Origin: CAYVCG01 sp964449985
GTDB taxonomy: Bacteria; Bacillota; Clostridia; Lachnospirales; WRAX01
Reading direction: 5' to 3'
DNA: 49,770 nt
Assembly (NCBI GenBank): GCA_964449985.1
Contig: CAYVCG010000007.1
Location: 1-49,770, forward strand
Every line of letters begins with the position of its first letter. The first letter of the stretch is position 1. Below are positions 17,195 to 24,348 of the stretch, piece by piece. Under the pieces are notes generated by a model, which saw only the letters and a program-made list of their open reading frames with translations, did not search any database and had not been told where the DNA came from. The position numbers were made by a program, and so were the translations under genes.

Positions 17195-17563
17195 ATGGCA
17201 CGTATTTCTGGTGTAGATTTACCGAGGGAAAAACGTATTGAAATCGGTCTTACTTATATATACGGCATTGGCCGCCCAAGTGCAACAAGGATTGTCAAAG
17301 AAGCGGGCGTAAACCCAGATACCAGGGTTCGGGATTTAACAGATGACGAGGCCTCCCGCTTGCGTGAAGTTATTGATAGAACCCAAGTGGTTGAAGGTGA
17401 CTTGCGTAGAGAGGTTGCGCTTAATATCAAGCGTCTTGTTGAAATAGGCTGTTATAGAGGCATTCGCCACAGAAGAGGCCTTCCTGTAAGAGGGCAAAGG
17501 ACCAAAACAAATGCAAGAACAAGAAAAGGTCCTAGAAGAACAGTTGCTAACAAGAAGAAGTAA
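17195..17563 (+). CDS. rpsM: 30S ribosomal protein S13
   Basis: 122 residues, ARISGVDLPREKRIEIGLTY at the start, the HhH motif (YIYGIGRPSATRIV) near 20-33 and the basic tail RGLPVRGQRTKTNARTRKG. It contacts S19 and P-site tRNA. AGGAGGTG is upstream of ATG 17195. Confidence 0.98.
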   Translation: MARISGVDLPREKRIEIGLTYIYGIGRPSATRIVKEAGVNPDTRVRDLTDDEASRLREVIDRTQVVEGDLRREVALNIKRLVEIGCYRGIRHRRGLPVRGQRTKTNARTRKGPRRTVANKKK

Positions 17564-17581
17564 TGGGGAGGTTTTGCTTAA

Positions 17582-17983
17582 ATGGCTAAAAAAGTCGTTA
17601 AAAAAGGCGCAACACGCAGACGCCGCGACAAGAAACACATTGAGCGCGGCCAGGCGCATATTCAATCAACATTTAACAATACAATTGTTACTATAACAGA
17701 TTCCGTCGGAAATGCTCTTTCATGGGCAAGTGCAGGCCAGTTAGGCTTTAGAGGCTCCAGAAAATCAACGCCTTATGCGGCGCAAATGGCTGCGGACACT
17801 GCTGCGAACGCTGCAAAGGATTATGGCTTGAAAATCGTTGAGGTTTTCGTTAAAGGCCCAGGCAGCGGACGCGAAGCTGCTATCCGTGCTCTTTCAACGG
17901 CAGGCCTTGAAGTAACGATGATCAGGGACATTACTCCGGTTCCGCACAATGGCTGCAGGCCGCCAAAACGTAGAAGAATTTGA
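17582..17983 (+). CDS. rpsK: 30S ribosomal protein S11
   Basis: 133 residues with QAHIQSTFNNTIVTITD, SAGQLGFRGSRKSTPYAAQ and the C-terminal DITPVPHNGCRPPKRRRI. It forms part of the 30S platform. GGGGAGG precedes ATG 17582. Confidence 0.98.
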   Translation: MAKKVVKKGATRRRRDKKHIERGQAHIQSTFNNTIVTITDSVGNALSWASAGQLGFRGSRKSTPYAAQMAADTAANAAKDYGLKIVEVFVKGPGSGREAAIRALSTAGLEVTMIRDITPVPHNGCRPPKRRRI

Positions 17984-18000
17984 TTAGGAGGTGCTAATTT

Positions 18001-18597
18001 ATGGCTATTAATAGACAGCCTGTCCTTAAAAAGTGCAGAAGCTTAGGGATCGAACCCGCGTTTCTTGGCATAAGTAAGAAAAAATCAAAGAAAAAGCCTG
18101 TCGTTACCAATAGAAAGGTAAGCGAATATGGTTTACAGCTTAAAGAAAAACAAAAAGCTAAATTCATGTATGGCGTGTTGGAAAAACAGTTCCGCATTTA
18201 TTTCCAAAGAGCAAACAAAATGAGCGGCATTGTCGGCGAAAATTTGCTTACGCTTTTGGAATTGCGCCTTGACAATGTTGTTTATAGGCTTGGTATGGGA
18301 AGAACAAGACGTGAAGCAAGGCAAGTGGTTCGTCATAACCACATAACCGTTAATGGCAAAAAGGTTAATATTCCGTCATATCAGGTTAGCGTTGGCGATG
18401 TTATTTCGATAAAGGAAGCTTCCAAACAGATGCAGCGTTATAATGATATTTTAGACGTTACGCACTCTCGCATGGTTCCTACTTGGCTTTCAAGCGATCA
18501 GGAAAACCTTAAAGGTACTGTTGAAGCTTTGCCTTCAAGAGACCAGATAGACACACCAATCCACGAGACGCTTATCGTCGAGCTTTATTCAAGATAA
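18001..18597 (+). CDS. rpsD: 30S ribosomal protein S4
   Basis: 198 residues. The N-terminal region has only one cysteine (Cys12), so this is the zinc-free form. The S4 RNA-binding domain contains LELRLDNVVYRLGMGRTRRE and ARQVVRHNHITVNGKKV. S4 nucleates 30S assembly. AGGAGGTG lies before ATG 18001. In Bacillus S4 is made from a separate locus; here it is inside the alpha operon. Confidence 0.98.
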   Translation: MAINRQPVLKKCRSLGIEPAFLGISKKKSKKKPVVTNRKVSEYGLQLKEKQKAKFMYGVLEKQFRIYFQRANKMSGIVGENLLTLLELRLDNVVYRLGMGRTRREARQVVRHNHITVNGKKVNIPSYQVSVGDVISIKEASKQMQRYNDILDVTHSRMVPTWLSSDQENLKGTVEALPSRDQIDTPIHETLIVELYSR

Positions 18598-18691
18598 TAA
18601 AATGTTAAATAACTTAGCGCAAACAGTAATATACTATAAGGCTTATAATATATTACGCATTAATTAGAATCCGCAAGGGAGGTTTGAACGA

Positions 18692-19651
18692 GTGTTTGAG
18701 TTTGAAAAACCTCGCATAGAAGTTGCAGAAAAGTCACCTGACGGAACGTATGGCCGTTTTGTGGTCGAACCGCTTGAACGTGGATACGGAACAACCTTGG
18801 GCAATTCGCTAAGGAGGATTCTGCTGTCGTCATTACCTGGCGCAGCGGTTTCAAACCTGAAGATAGACGGCGTTTTGCATGAGTTTAGCGTTGTGCCGTA
18901 TGTTAAAGAGGATGTTACTGAAATCATATTGAATCTAAAAAACCTTGCTATCCGTAACAGCAGCGAAGGCTTTGAGCCCAAGACTGCTTATATAGAGATG
19001 ACAGGCGAGGGCGAGCTTTTGGCCGGAGATATCAAAGTAGATTCTGATATAGAAATCATGAACCCCGATTTGCATATAGCAACGTTAAGTGGAGGTTCCG
19101 ACAGCAAGTTTTTCGCAGAGCTAACAATTACAAAAGGACGCGGCTATGTCGGCGCGGATAAGAACAAAAAGGCGGATAACTCAATAGGGTATATCCCCGT
19201 TGATTCCCTTTACACGCCCGTACGCAGGGTGAATTTTGTAGTTGAGAATACCCGTGTAGGACAAATAACGGACTATGATAAACTTACTCTCGAAGTTTGG
19301 ACTAATGGAACGATTTCACCCGACGACGCGGTAAGCTTAGGCGCTAAAATTTTAAACGAACATCTTAACCTTTTTGTTAATCTTTCGGATAACGCTAAAA
19401 ACGCAGAAATCCTTATAGAAAAAGAAGAGGGTAAAAAAGAAAGAGTTTTAGAATTGAGTATTGAGGAGCTTGATCTGTCTGTCCGTTCGTATAACTGCTT
19501 AAAGCGCGCAGGTATCAACACGGTTGAGGATTTGGTAAACAAAACCGAAGAAGACATGATGAAAGTTCGGAATTTGGGGCGTAAATCCCTTGAAGAAGTG
19601 CTTAACAAACTTGCCGAGCTGGGCCTTGCCTTAAGGCCAAGCGATGAATAA
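18692..19651 (+). CDS. rpoA: RNA polymerase subunit alpha
   Basis: 319 residues. The N-terminal assembly domain (about 1-230) contains ERGYGTTLGNSLRRILLSSL and TPVRRVNFVVENTRVGQ; the C-terminal DNA- and activator-binding domain has LDLSVRSYNCLKRAGINTV and MMKVRNLGRKSLEEV. The start is GTG 18692 behind AGGGAGG. A 94-nt AT-rich spacer after rpsD could hold a weak internal promoter, but none is clear. Confidence 0.98.
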   Translation: MFEFEKPRIEVAEKSPDGTYGRFVVEPLERGYGTTLGNSLRRILLSSLPGAAVSNLKIDGVLHEFSVVPYVKEDVTEIILNLKNLAIRNSSEGFEPKTAYIEMTGEGELLAGDIKVDSDIEIMNPDLHIATLSGGSDSKFFAELTITKGRGYVGADKNKKADNSIGYIPVDSLYTPVRRVNFVVENTRVGQITDYDKLTLEVWTNGTISPDDAVSLGAKILNEHLNLFVNLSDNAKNAEILIEKEEGKKERVLELSIEELDLSVRSYNCLKRAGINTVEDLVNKTEEDMMKVRNLGRKSLEEVLNKLAELGLALRPSDE

Positions 19652-19677
19652 ATTTGTAATAATAAGGAGGTTTTGTA

Positions 19678-20214
19678 ATGCCCGGTTATAGAAAACTTGG
19701 TCGTACATCAACGCAGCGCAAGGCTATGCTTCGTAACCTTACGACTAATTTATTATATCATGGAAAAATCAGAACCACGGAAACCAGAGCCAAAGAGGTT
19801 AGAAAAATTGCGGAAAAGCTCATAACAGTCGCTGTTAAGGAAAAGGATAACTTTGACGAAGTCAGCGTTATGGCAAAAATGCCTAAAAAGGATGCCAAGG
19901 GCAACCGCATTAAATCAGAGGTTAACGGCAAACGTGTAACTGAGTATTATGAAGTTGAGAAAAAAATCAAGAAAGACAGGCCATCTCGTCTTAACGCAAG
20001 GAGAAAGATTTTGGCTTCTCTTTATCCTGTTGTAGAAGTACCTAAGGATGGCAAAAAGGTTAGAACTGAATCAAAAGCTATCGACATGGCAGCAAAAATG
20101 TTTGATGAAATCGCTCCAAAATATGCTGACCGTAAGGGCGGCTATACGCGTATTATAAAGCTTGGTATGCGTAAAGGCGATGGCGCGGAAGAAGTTTTAA
20201 TTGAATTAGTTTAA
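19678..20214 (+). CDS. rplQ: 50S ribosomal protein L17 with a large insertion
   Basis: 178 residues where L17 is normally about 112-130. The N-terminal domain (MPGYRKLGRTSTQRKAMLRN to about residue 54) and C-terminal FDEIAPKYADRKGGYTRIIK to the end are fully conserved. Between them sits an extra stretch of roughly 50 residues (about 57-105), rich in Lys and charged residues, and a smaller extra loop near 120 (PKDGKKVRTE). The frame is uninterrupted and codon use resembles its neighbours, so this is an expansion and not an error. It is the last gene of the superoperon. Confidence 0.96.
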   Translation: MPGYRKLGRTSTQRKAMLRNLTTNLLYHGKIRTTETRAKEVRKIAEKLITVAVKEKDNFDEVSVMAKMPKKDAKGNRIKSEVNGKRVTEYYEVEKKIKKDRPSRLNARRKILASLYPVVEVPKDGKKVRTESKAIDMAAKMFDEIAPKYADRKGGYTRIIKLGMRKGDGAEEVLIELV

Positions 20215-20254
20215 TACTTAAATTTAATAATTAGTTTTATACTAAATAAAAATG

Positions 20255-20276
20255 ACCGCGATAAGCGGTTTTTTTA
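20255..20276 (+). terminator. Terminator of the ribosomal superoperon
   Basis: ACCGC at 20255-20259 pairs with GCGGT at 20265-20269 across GATAA, followed by a T-rich tract that overlaps the stop codon of the convergent radical SAM gene. Read on the minus strand only a short T run follows, so the main direction is plus. Confidence 0.8.
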
Positions 20277-21203
20277 TTTGCCTGAAAGTATGCCTTGATA
20301 ACTATTACGCCGTCTAAGCTCTGCATCAATCGCATTTAACACTCTTTTTTTGTCCATGCTCCATTTTGGAGCGAGAAGAAAGCGTTTGTCACCATCGCCT
20401 GTCAATCTGTGTATAACAACGTCCGGAGGAATGATCTCTAAACATGAAACCACTATATCAATGTATTCTTCGAATCCAAGAGTGGAAAATTCATTGTTGG
20501 TATACATCCGGGCTAGTTCTGTGCCTTCTAAGACGTGCATAAGTTGAAGCTTTATGCCGTTTATAGGCATAGCAGATGCATATAGAACCGTCTCCATCAT
20601 ATCGGCTTTTGTTTCGTTTGGCAGGCCAAGTATTATGTGGCAGATGGTATTAATATTGCCGTTTTTCAACAGCGAACATGCATTCTCAAACTCAGCATTC
20701 TCATAACAACGGTTGATTAGGGCAGCTGTAGTTTCGTTAGAGGTTTGCAATCCAAGCTCGACAAAGGCAGACTTTGCAAATCTATTTTGCAGATGTGATA
20801 GCATTTCAACAATTGTATTATTAAGACAATCCGGCCGTGTCGCTATAGAAACGGCGCAAACGCTATCTATAGAAAACGCCTGCGTAAAAAGCTTTTCAAG
20901 CCTATCCAAAGGTGAGTAGGTATTTGTGTATGCCTGAAAATAAGCGATGTATTTGGCATCCCCAAATTTTGCATTATCCTGTGCTAAACATATTGCCCGG
21001 GAAACCGAGTTATCATCCGCATTAACCGCATAAGCAAAACCGCCAGAGCCTTCGCTGCAAAATATGCATCCCCCGATACCCTTTGTTCCGTCTCGGTTTG
21101 GGCAAGTAAATCCTGCATCCAACGGTATTTTAATCACTTTTTCGCCAAAGGTGTTTCTTAAAAAGAAGTTTAATGAATAATAGCGTTTATCAAGCCATTG
21201 CAT
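20274..21203 (-). CDS. TIGR01212 family radical SAM protein (YtqA-like)
   Basis: 309 residues. The iron-sulfur cluster motif is seen as Cys34, Cys46 and Cys49 (CPNRDGTKGIGGCIFC), the wide-spaced variant of this family. It is followed by GSGGFA and, further on, VELGLQTSNE and ICHIILGLPNET, typical of the radical SAM barrel. Family members are related to the Elp3-type SAM fold, and the substrate is unclear. ATG 21203 is chosen because AGGAG lies 9 nt upstream; the frame extends 8 codons further without a site. It converges on the ribosomal operon and diverges from nudF. Confidence 0.9.
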   Translation of the reverse strand: MQWLDKRYYSLNFFLRNTFGEKVIKIPLDAGFTCPNRDGTKGIGGCIFCSEGSGGFAYAVNADDNSVSRAICLAQDNAKFGDAKYIAYFQAYTNTYSPLDRLEKLFTQAFSIDSVCAVSIATRPDCLNNTIVEMLSHLQNRFAKSAFVELGLQTSNETTAALINRCYENAEFENACSLLKNGNINTICHIILGLPNETKADMMETVLYASAMPINGIKLQLMHVLEGTELARMYTNNEFSTLGFEEYIDIVVSCLEIIPPDVVIHRLTGDGDKRFLLAPKWSMDKKRVLNAIDAELRRRNSYQGILSGK

Positions 21204-21217
21204 AATAGTTTCTCCTG

Positions 21218-21246
21218 TTGCAAACAAGTTATTTATTGTATATAAT
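21218..21246 (+). promoter_or_regulatory. SigA-type promoter for nudF-spoIIM-xerD
   Basis: TTGCAA at 21218-21223, a 17-bp spacer, and a consensus TATAAT at 21241-21246. It points to nudF, with a predicted leader of about 80 nt. Its -10 overlaps the left arm of an 11-bp inverted repeat. Confidence 0.65.
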
Positions 21247-21270
21247 TATAATAACATAATATACAATAAA
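21232..21270. repeat. 11-bp inverted repeat in the divergent promoter region
   Basis: TTTATTGTATA at 21232-21242 is repeated inverted as TATACAATAAA at 21260-21270, 17 bp apart. Each arm contains a TTGTAT and a TATACA, so read in either direction the pair looks like a -35/-10 set with an 18-bp spacer. It could be a two-way promoter or an operator. Confidence 0.55.
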
Positions 21271-21281
21271 GGAACAGTATT

Positions 21282-21311
21282 TCTAAAAACAGTGTTCCTA
21301 AAAACAGTGTT
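21282..21311. repeat. 15-bp tandem repeat in nudF leader
   Basis: Two copies of a 15-mer ending CTAAAAACAGTGTT at 21282-21296 and 21297-21311, differing in the first base. GGAACA at 21271-21276 and TGTTCC at 21293-21298 add a short inverted repeat. All lie just before the nudF ribosome binding site. Confidence 0.6.
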
Positions 21312-21334
21312 AATAAGACAGGGGAGTTAAAGAT

Positions 21335-21871
21335 ATGAAACCTTATGAAACGTTAGGCCGTGTTGAGCTGCTCCACGGCAATATTATAGATGTCGTGCGC
21401 GATACGATAAGCCTGCCGGACGGAAGAAGCGCTCAGCGCGAAATGGTTATTCATGGCGGTGCGTGTGCGATTCTGCCGGTTGATAGCGATGGAAACATTA
21501 TCTTTGTGCGTCAATACAGGCATCCGGCGGGAGAGGAAGTTTTAGAGATTCCCGCAGGTATGCTGGAAGAAGGGGAGGACCCTAAGGAGTGTGCGATTCG
21601 CGAGCTTGAAGAGGAAACAGGCTATAAAACAGAAAATGTGAAGTTTATGTTCTCTATGTATTCCGCGATCGGATTCTGCAATGAGGTGCTGTATGTGTAT
21701 CTCGCGCGTGATCTGAAACCGGGTGTCGTTAACTTAGATGAGGACGAATTTGTAACGGTCGAAAAATATTCAATAGAAAAAGCAACAAACATGATATTTG
21801 AAAACAAAATTAAAGACAGCAAGACAATAGCAGCTGTTTTTGCCTGCAAAGACGTGCTTAATAGGCTTTAA
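21335..21871 (+). CDS. nudF: NUDIX hydrolase, ADP-ribose pyrophosphatase type
   Basis: 178 residues. The Nudix box GMLEEGEDPKECAIRELEEE with ETGY (about 75-97) has the full GX5EX7REUXEEXGU pattern. The preceding VRQYRHPAGEEVLEIPAG is typical of ADP-ribose pyrophosphatases, which hydrolyse ADP-ribose to AMP and ribose 5-phosphate. The order nudF, spoIIM, xerD is the same as around spoIIM in Bacillus, which supports the calls of the following genes. A GGGGAG site precedes ATG 21335. Confidence 0.92.
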   Translation: MKPYETLGRVELLHGNIIDVVRDTISLPDGRSAQREMVIHGGACAILPVDSDGNIIFVRQYRHPAGEEVLEIPAGMLEEGEDPKECAIRELEEETGYKTENVKFMFSMYSAIGFCNEVLYVYLARDLKPGVVNLDEDEFVTVEKYSIEKATNMIFENKIKDSKTIAAVFACKDVLNRL

Positions 21872-21912
21872 TTCTAGCGTTATTATATAGCGGTTTCGTT
21901 CATATACATAAT

Positions 21913-21953
21913 CTCTTGTGAATATAATTAATTACGGTATTATTTCACAAGAG
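21913..21953. repeat. 10-bp perfect inverted repeat before spoIIM
   Basis: CTCTTGTGAA at 21913-21922 and TTCACAAGAG at 21944-21953, with a 21-bp AT-rich centre. The right arm runs into the spoIIM ribosome binding site, so in RNA it could hide that site. There is no T tract, so it is not a normal terminator. A SigE-like element (TTATATA near 21883 and ATACATA near 21904) lies upstream but is weak. Confidence 0.5.
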
Positions 21954-21968
21954 AGGAGTTGCGTTTGT

Positions 21969-22667
21969 ATGATAGCGCAAAGGACAAGCCGTCTTAAACC
22001 AAGAACGGCCGCAAAACCAAGAAAAAAATTGGGGGTAACTGATTTTGTATTGATTATCCTGCTATGCAGCCTGCTGATAGGGCTAATAGGCGGGATAGTT
22101 ATGTGTAATCTGACGGATGAGGCACAGTTTAATACACTTACTTTAAATATAAGCAATTTTTTTAATTCAATAAAAACAACGGGTATAAACAGTTATGAAG
22201 TGTTTTTTGAGGCGATGATAAAATACGGAAAAACACTTATAATAATTTGGTTTTTGGCATTTTTGCCGCTCTCAACGCTCATTTCTGTTATTATCATTTT
22301 TTCCAAGGGAATGAGCTGTAGCTTTACAAGCGCTATTTTAATCAAGGAATTTGGAGTAGACGGATTTTTATATTCATTACCGATGTATCTTCCGCAGAAT
22401 ATAATAATTATTCCGGTATACATATACGTTGCCTATTCCGGAGCGACTTTTGTTCTTGCGCAAATCGTATCAAAGCGGCTTTCGCAGGGCGGAGAGTCCG
22501 TTCTTTCCAAAAGGCATATAAAGCTTGGGCTTAAAGATATTTTCTGCTTGCCAACATCTTTTGAAAGAAAGTCATTTCTGGATTATTTAAAAGCGTTTGT
22601 TATAGGCATATGCTGTGTTGTTGCTGCATCGCTTATAGAGGCGTTTGTTGTTCCGGGGTTTATATAA
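21969..22667 (+). CDS. spoIIM: Stage II sporulation protein M
   Basis: 232-residue membrane protein with about five hydrophobic segments (about 28-50, 85-110, 120-135, 145-165, 205-230) and a basic N-terminal tail. It fits SpoIIM, part of the SpoIIDMP peptidoglycan machine that drives septal thinning and engulfment in sporulating cells. The identity rests on size, topology, the segment FSKGMSCSFTSA and the context between nudF and xerD. ATG 21969 is 11 nt after GAGAGGAG; the frame extends 17 codons further without support. Confidence 0.85.
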   Translation: MIAQRTSRLKPRTAAKPRKKLGVTDFVLIILLCSLLIGLIGGIVMCNLTDEAQFNTLTLNISNFFNSIKTTGINSYEVFFEAMIKYGKTLIIIWFLAFLPLSTLISVIIIFSKGMSCSFTSAILIKEFGVDGFLYSLPMYLPQNIIIIPVYIYVAYSGATFVLAQIVSKRLSQGGESVLSKRHIKLGLKDIFCLPTSFERKSFLDYLKAFVIGICCVVAASLIEAFVVPGFI

Positions 22668-22684
22668 TACGTAGGAGTGATTTT

Positions 22685-23575
22685 ATGCAGCAATATATTG
22701 AGGATTTCTGTAGTTATCTTGATTCGGAAATGAAACGCTCGTCTAATACTATCGCCGCATACCGTAGGGATCTAAACCAGTTTGCGAAATTTTTGGCTGA
22801 CCAGGGAATAAAGCGGACAAGCCCAGATAAGATTAATAAAACTGCTGTTATGTCATATATGCTTTTTATGGAGAAATCCGGCAAGACAGCTGCAACGGTT
22901 GCGAGAGGCATTGCAGCTATTAAAACCTTTTTTAAGTACTTGCTAAATACCGGCATAATAAAAACAGACCCGATTTATAAAGTTAAAACACCACACGTTA
23001 ATCAAAAGCTTCCGAGTTGTGTTGATATTAACAGTATAGAGGCTTTGCTAACTCAACCAGAAAGCAATGACAAAAAAGCCATTCGGGATAGAGCGATTCT
23101 TGAGTTGTTATTTGCAACAGGGGTTAAGGTGAGTGAGTTGATAGCGCTTAAGGTTTCTGACATAAACCTTGCTCATAAATATGTTCAATGCTGCTATGGC
23201 AGCAAGAGGAGAACTATCCCAATGGGGCAAAAGGCTGTTTTGGCCTTGGAAGACTATTTAAGCGACTCACGAGCATTGCTTATTAAAGATGAAGAGGAAA
23301 CCGCTTTATTTGTTAACTGCAAAGGCGGGCCTTTTTCCCGCCAAGGGCTTTGGAAGATAGTTAAGGAGTATTCAAAAAAAGCGGGCCTTAAAGACGATAT
23401 AACGCCCAACACCCTGAGACAATCGTTTGGCGTTCATCTGGCGACTAACGGGGCAGATCTAAAATCATTGCAGGAGATGCTTGGGCATACAGGCATGTCC
23501 ACAACGCAAGCATATTTCCGCGCAGCAGACAGCCATCTTATGGATGTCTATAACAGGGCGCATCCAAGGCGATAA
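22685..23575 (+). CDS. xerD: XerD-like tyrosine recombinase with substituted catalytic residues
   Basis: 296 residues, the normal XerD length. An N-terminal SAM-like core-binding domain (about 1-100) and a C-terminal catalytic domain are present. Active-site comparison with standard XerD: the first Arg is Lys148 (ATGVKVSEL for ATGLRVSEL); the His of HxxR is Asn242 (PNTLRQSF for PHTLRHSF); Arg245, His268 (LGH) and the nucleophile Tyr277 (TTQAY) remain, and Lys174 may serve as the beta-hairpin Lys. Two of six key residues are therefore changed. It sits in the spoIIM context where Bacillus has its xerD/ripX. ATG 22685 follows AGGAG. It may be a weakened recombinase or a protein kept for a non-recombination role. 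Confidence 0.88.
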   Translation: MQQYIEDFCSYLDSEMKRSSNTIAAYRRDLNQFAKFLADQGIKRTSPDKINKTAVMSYMLFMEKSGKTAATVARGIAAIKTFFKYLLNTGIIKTDPIYKVKTPHVNQKLPSCVDINSIEALLTQPESNDKKAIRDRAILELLFATGVKVSELIALKVSDINLAHKYVQCCYGSKRRTIPMGQKAVLALEDYLSDSRALLIKDEEETALFVNCKGGPFSRQGLWKIVKEYSKKAGLKDDITPNTLRQSFGVHLATNGADLKSLQEMLGHTGMSTTQAYFRAADSHLMDVYNRAHPRR

Positions 23576-23639
23576 GAAATGGCGTTTCTGTAGGGGCTCG
23601 CATTGCAGTATGTATTGTTAGATTAATTGGCGACAGCCT

Positions 23640-23680
23640 AAGGGGAGACTTTTTCCTAAAAAGTCTCCCCTTATAATTTT
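23640..23680. terminator. Strong bidirectional terminator after xerD
   Basis: A 15-bp perfect stem (AAGGGGAGACTTTTT, 23640-23654, with its complement at 23658-23672) around a 3-nt loop. It stands between the plus-strand xerD and the minus-strand ZIP gene and can serve both. Confidence 0.8.
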
Positions 23681-23687
23681 GCTCATA

Positions 23688-24251
23688 TTATATTTTAGAG
23701 GTCAACAAAATTCCAGCAATAAATCCAATCATACCTAAAATCGTGCTCAGCCTGCCGCGCCAAATCCCTTTTGAATTGGGGATAACCTCGCCGCACGTGA
23801 TATACAGCATGACNNNNNNNNNNNNNNNNNNNNNNNNNNNNNNNNNNNNNNNNNNNNNNNNNNNNNNNNNNNNNNNNNNNNNNNNNNNNNNNNNNNNNNN
23901 NNNNNNNNNNNNNACCCCTATTGCCAAAAGTATTGCAGATTTTAAATATTCGCTTTTGCAATTAAAACGTAACACCTTGGTTAAAGAGCTTATCTTGTTT
24001 TCCAAATAAGCGCAAACACAAACTCCGGCAAGTATACCAAAAATTCCCAGATACAAACCGCATGTTTCAAAAGCCTTAGGGAGCATTTCGAAGCATATAA
24101 ATGCTATAAGCAAGCCGCCTGTAAAGCCCATTAGCGAGCCTTGAAAGCGCCTGCTGAGTTTTCCAGCTGTCTTTCCGAAAATAATGCCGGGCAAAAACCC
24201 ACAAACCCCCGTCAAATATCCAATACCCAAAATTATTAATAATTCCAACAA
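23688..24251 (-). CDS. ZIP family metal transporter, interrupted by an assembly gap
   Basis: The two readable parts fit a ZIP divalent-metal transporter. The N-terminal portion has two to three membrane segments with GGLLIAFICFEMLPKAFE (the ZIP helix with an acidic His/Glu motif), ending ILLAIG just where the conserved HNIPEG helix should follow. The C-terminal portion has MLYITCGEVIPNS and a final membrane segment. The 100-N gap (23814-23913) lies between them and happens to keep frame. ZIP proteins usually have about 75-80 residues in this stretch, so the missing DNA is probably longer than 100 bp. Metal specificity cannot be judged. Confidence 0.75.
   Translation of the reverse strand: MLELLIILGIGYLTGVCGFLPGIIFGKTAGKLSRRFQGSLMGFTGGLLIAFICFEMLPKAFETCGLYLGIFGILAGVCVCAYLENKISSLTKVLRFNCKSEYLKSAILLAIGXXXXXXXXXXXXXXXXXXXXXXXXXXXXXXXXXXVMLYITCGEVIPNSKGIWRGRLSTILGMIGFIAGILLTSKI
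23814..23913. other. Assembly gap of unknown true length
   Basis: Exactly 100 N. Unlike the other two gaps, the flanks are different sequences, so this one represents missing bases inside the ZIP gene. Confidence 0.95.
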
Positions 24252-24348
24252 ACCTCGCCCCTGAATGCTTGATTATAGTTTATTTATATTGGCTGTGGGG
24301 CGGTTTTATGCTTGTAGATAATATCTTTGTTTTGATATAAGAATTTGT

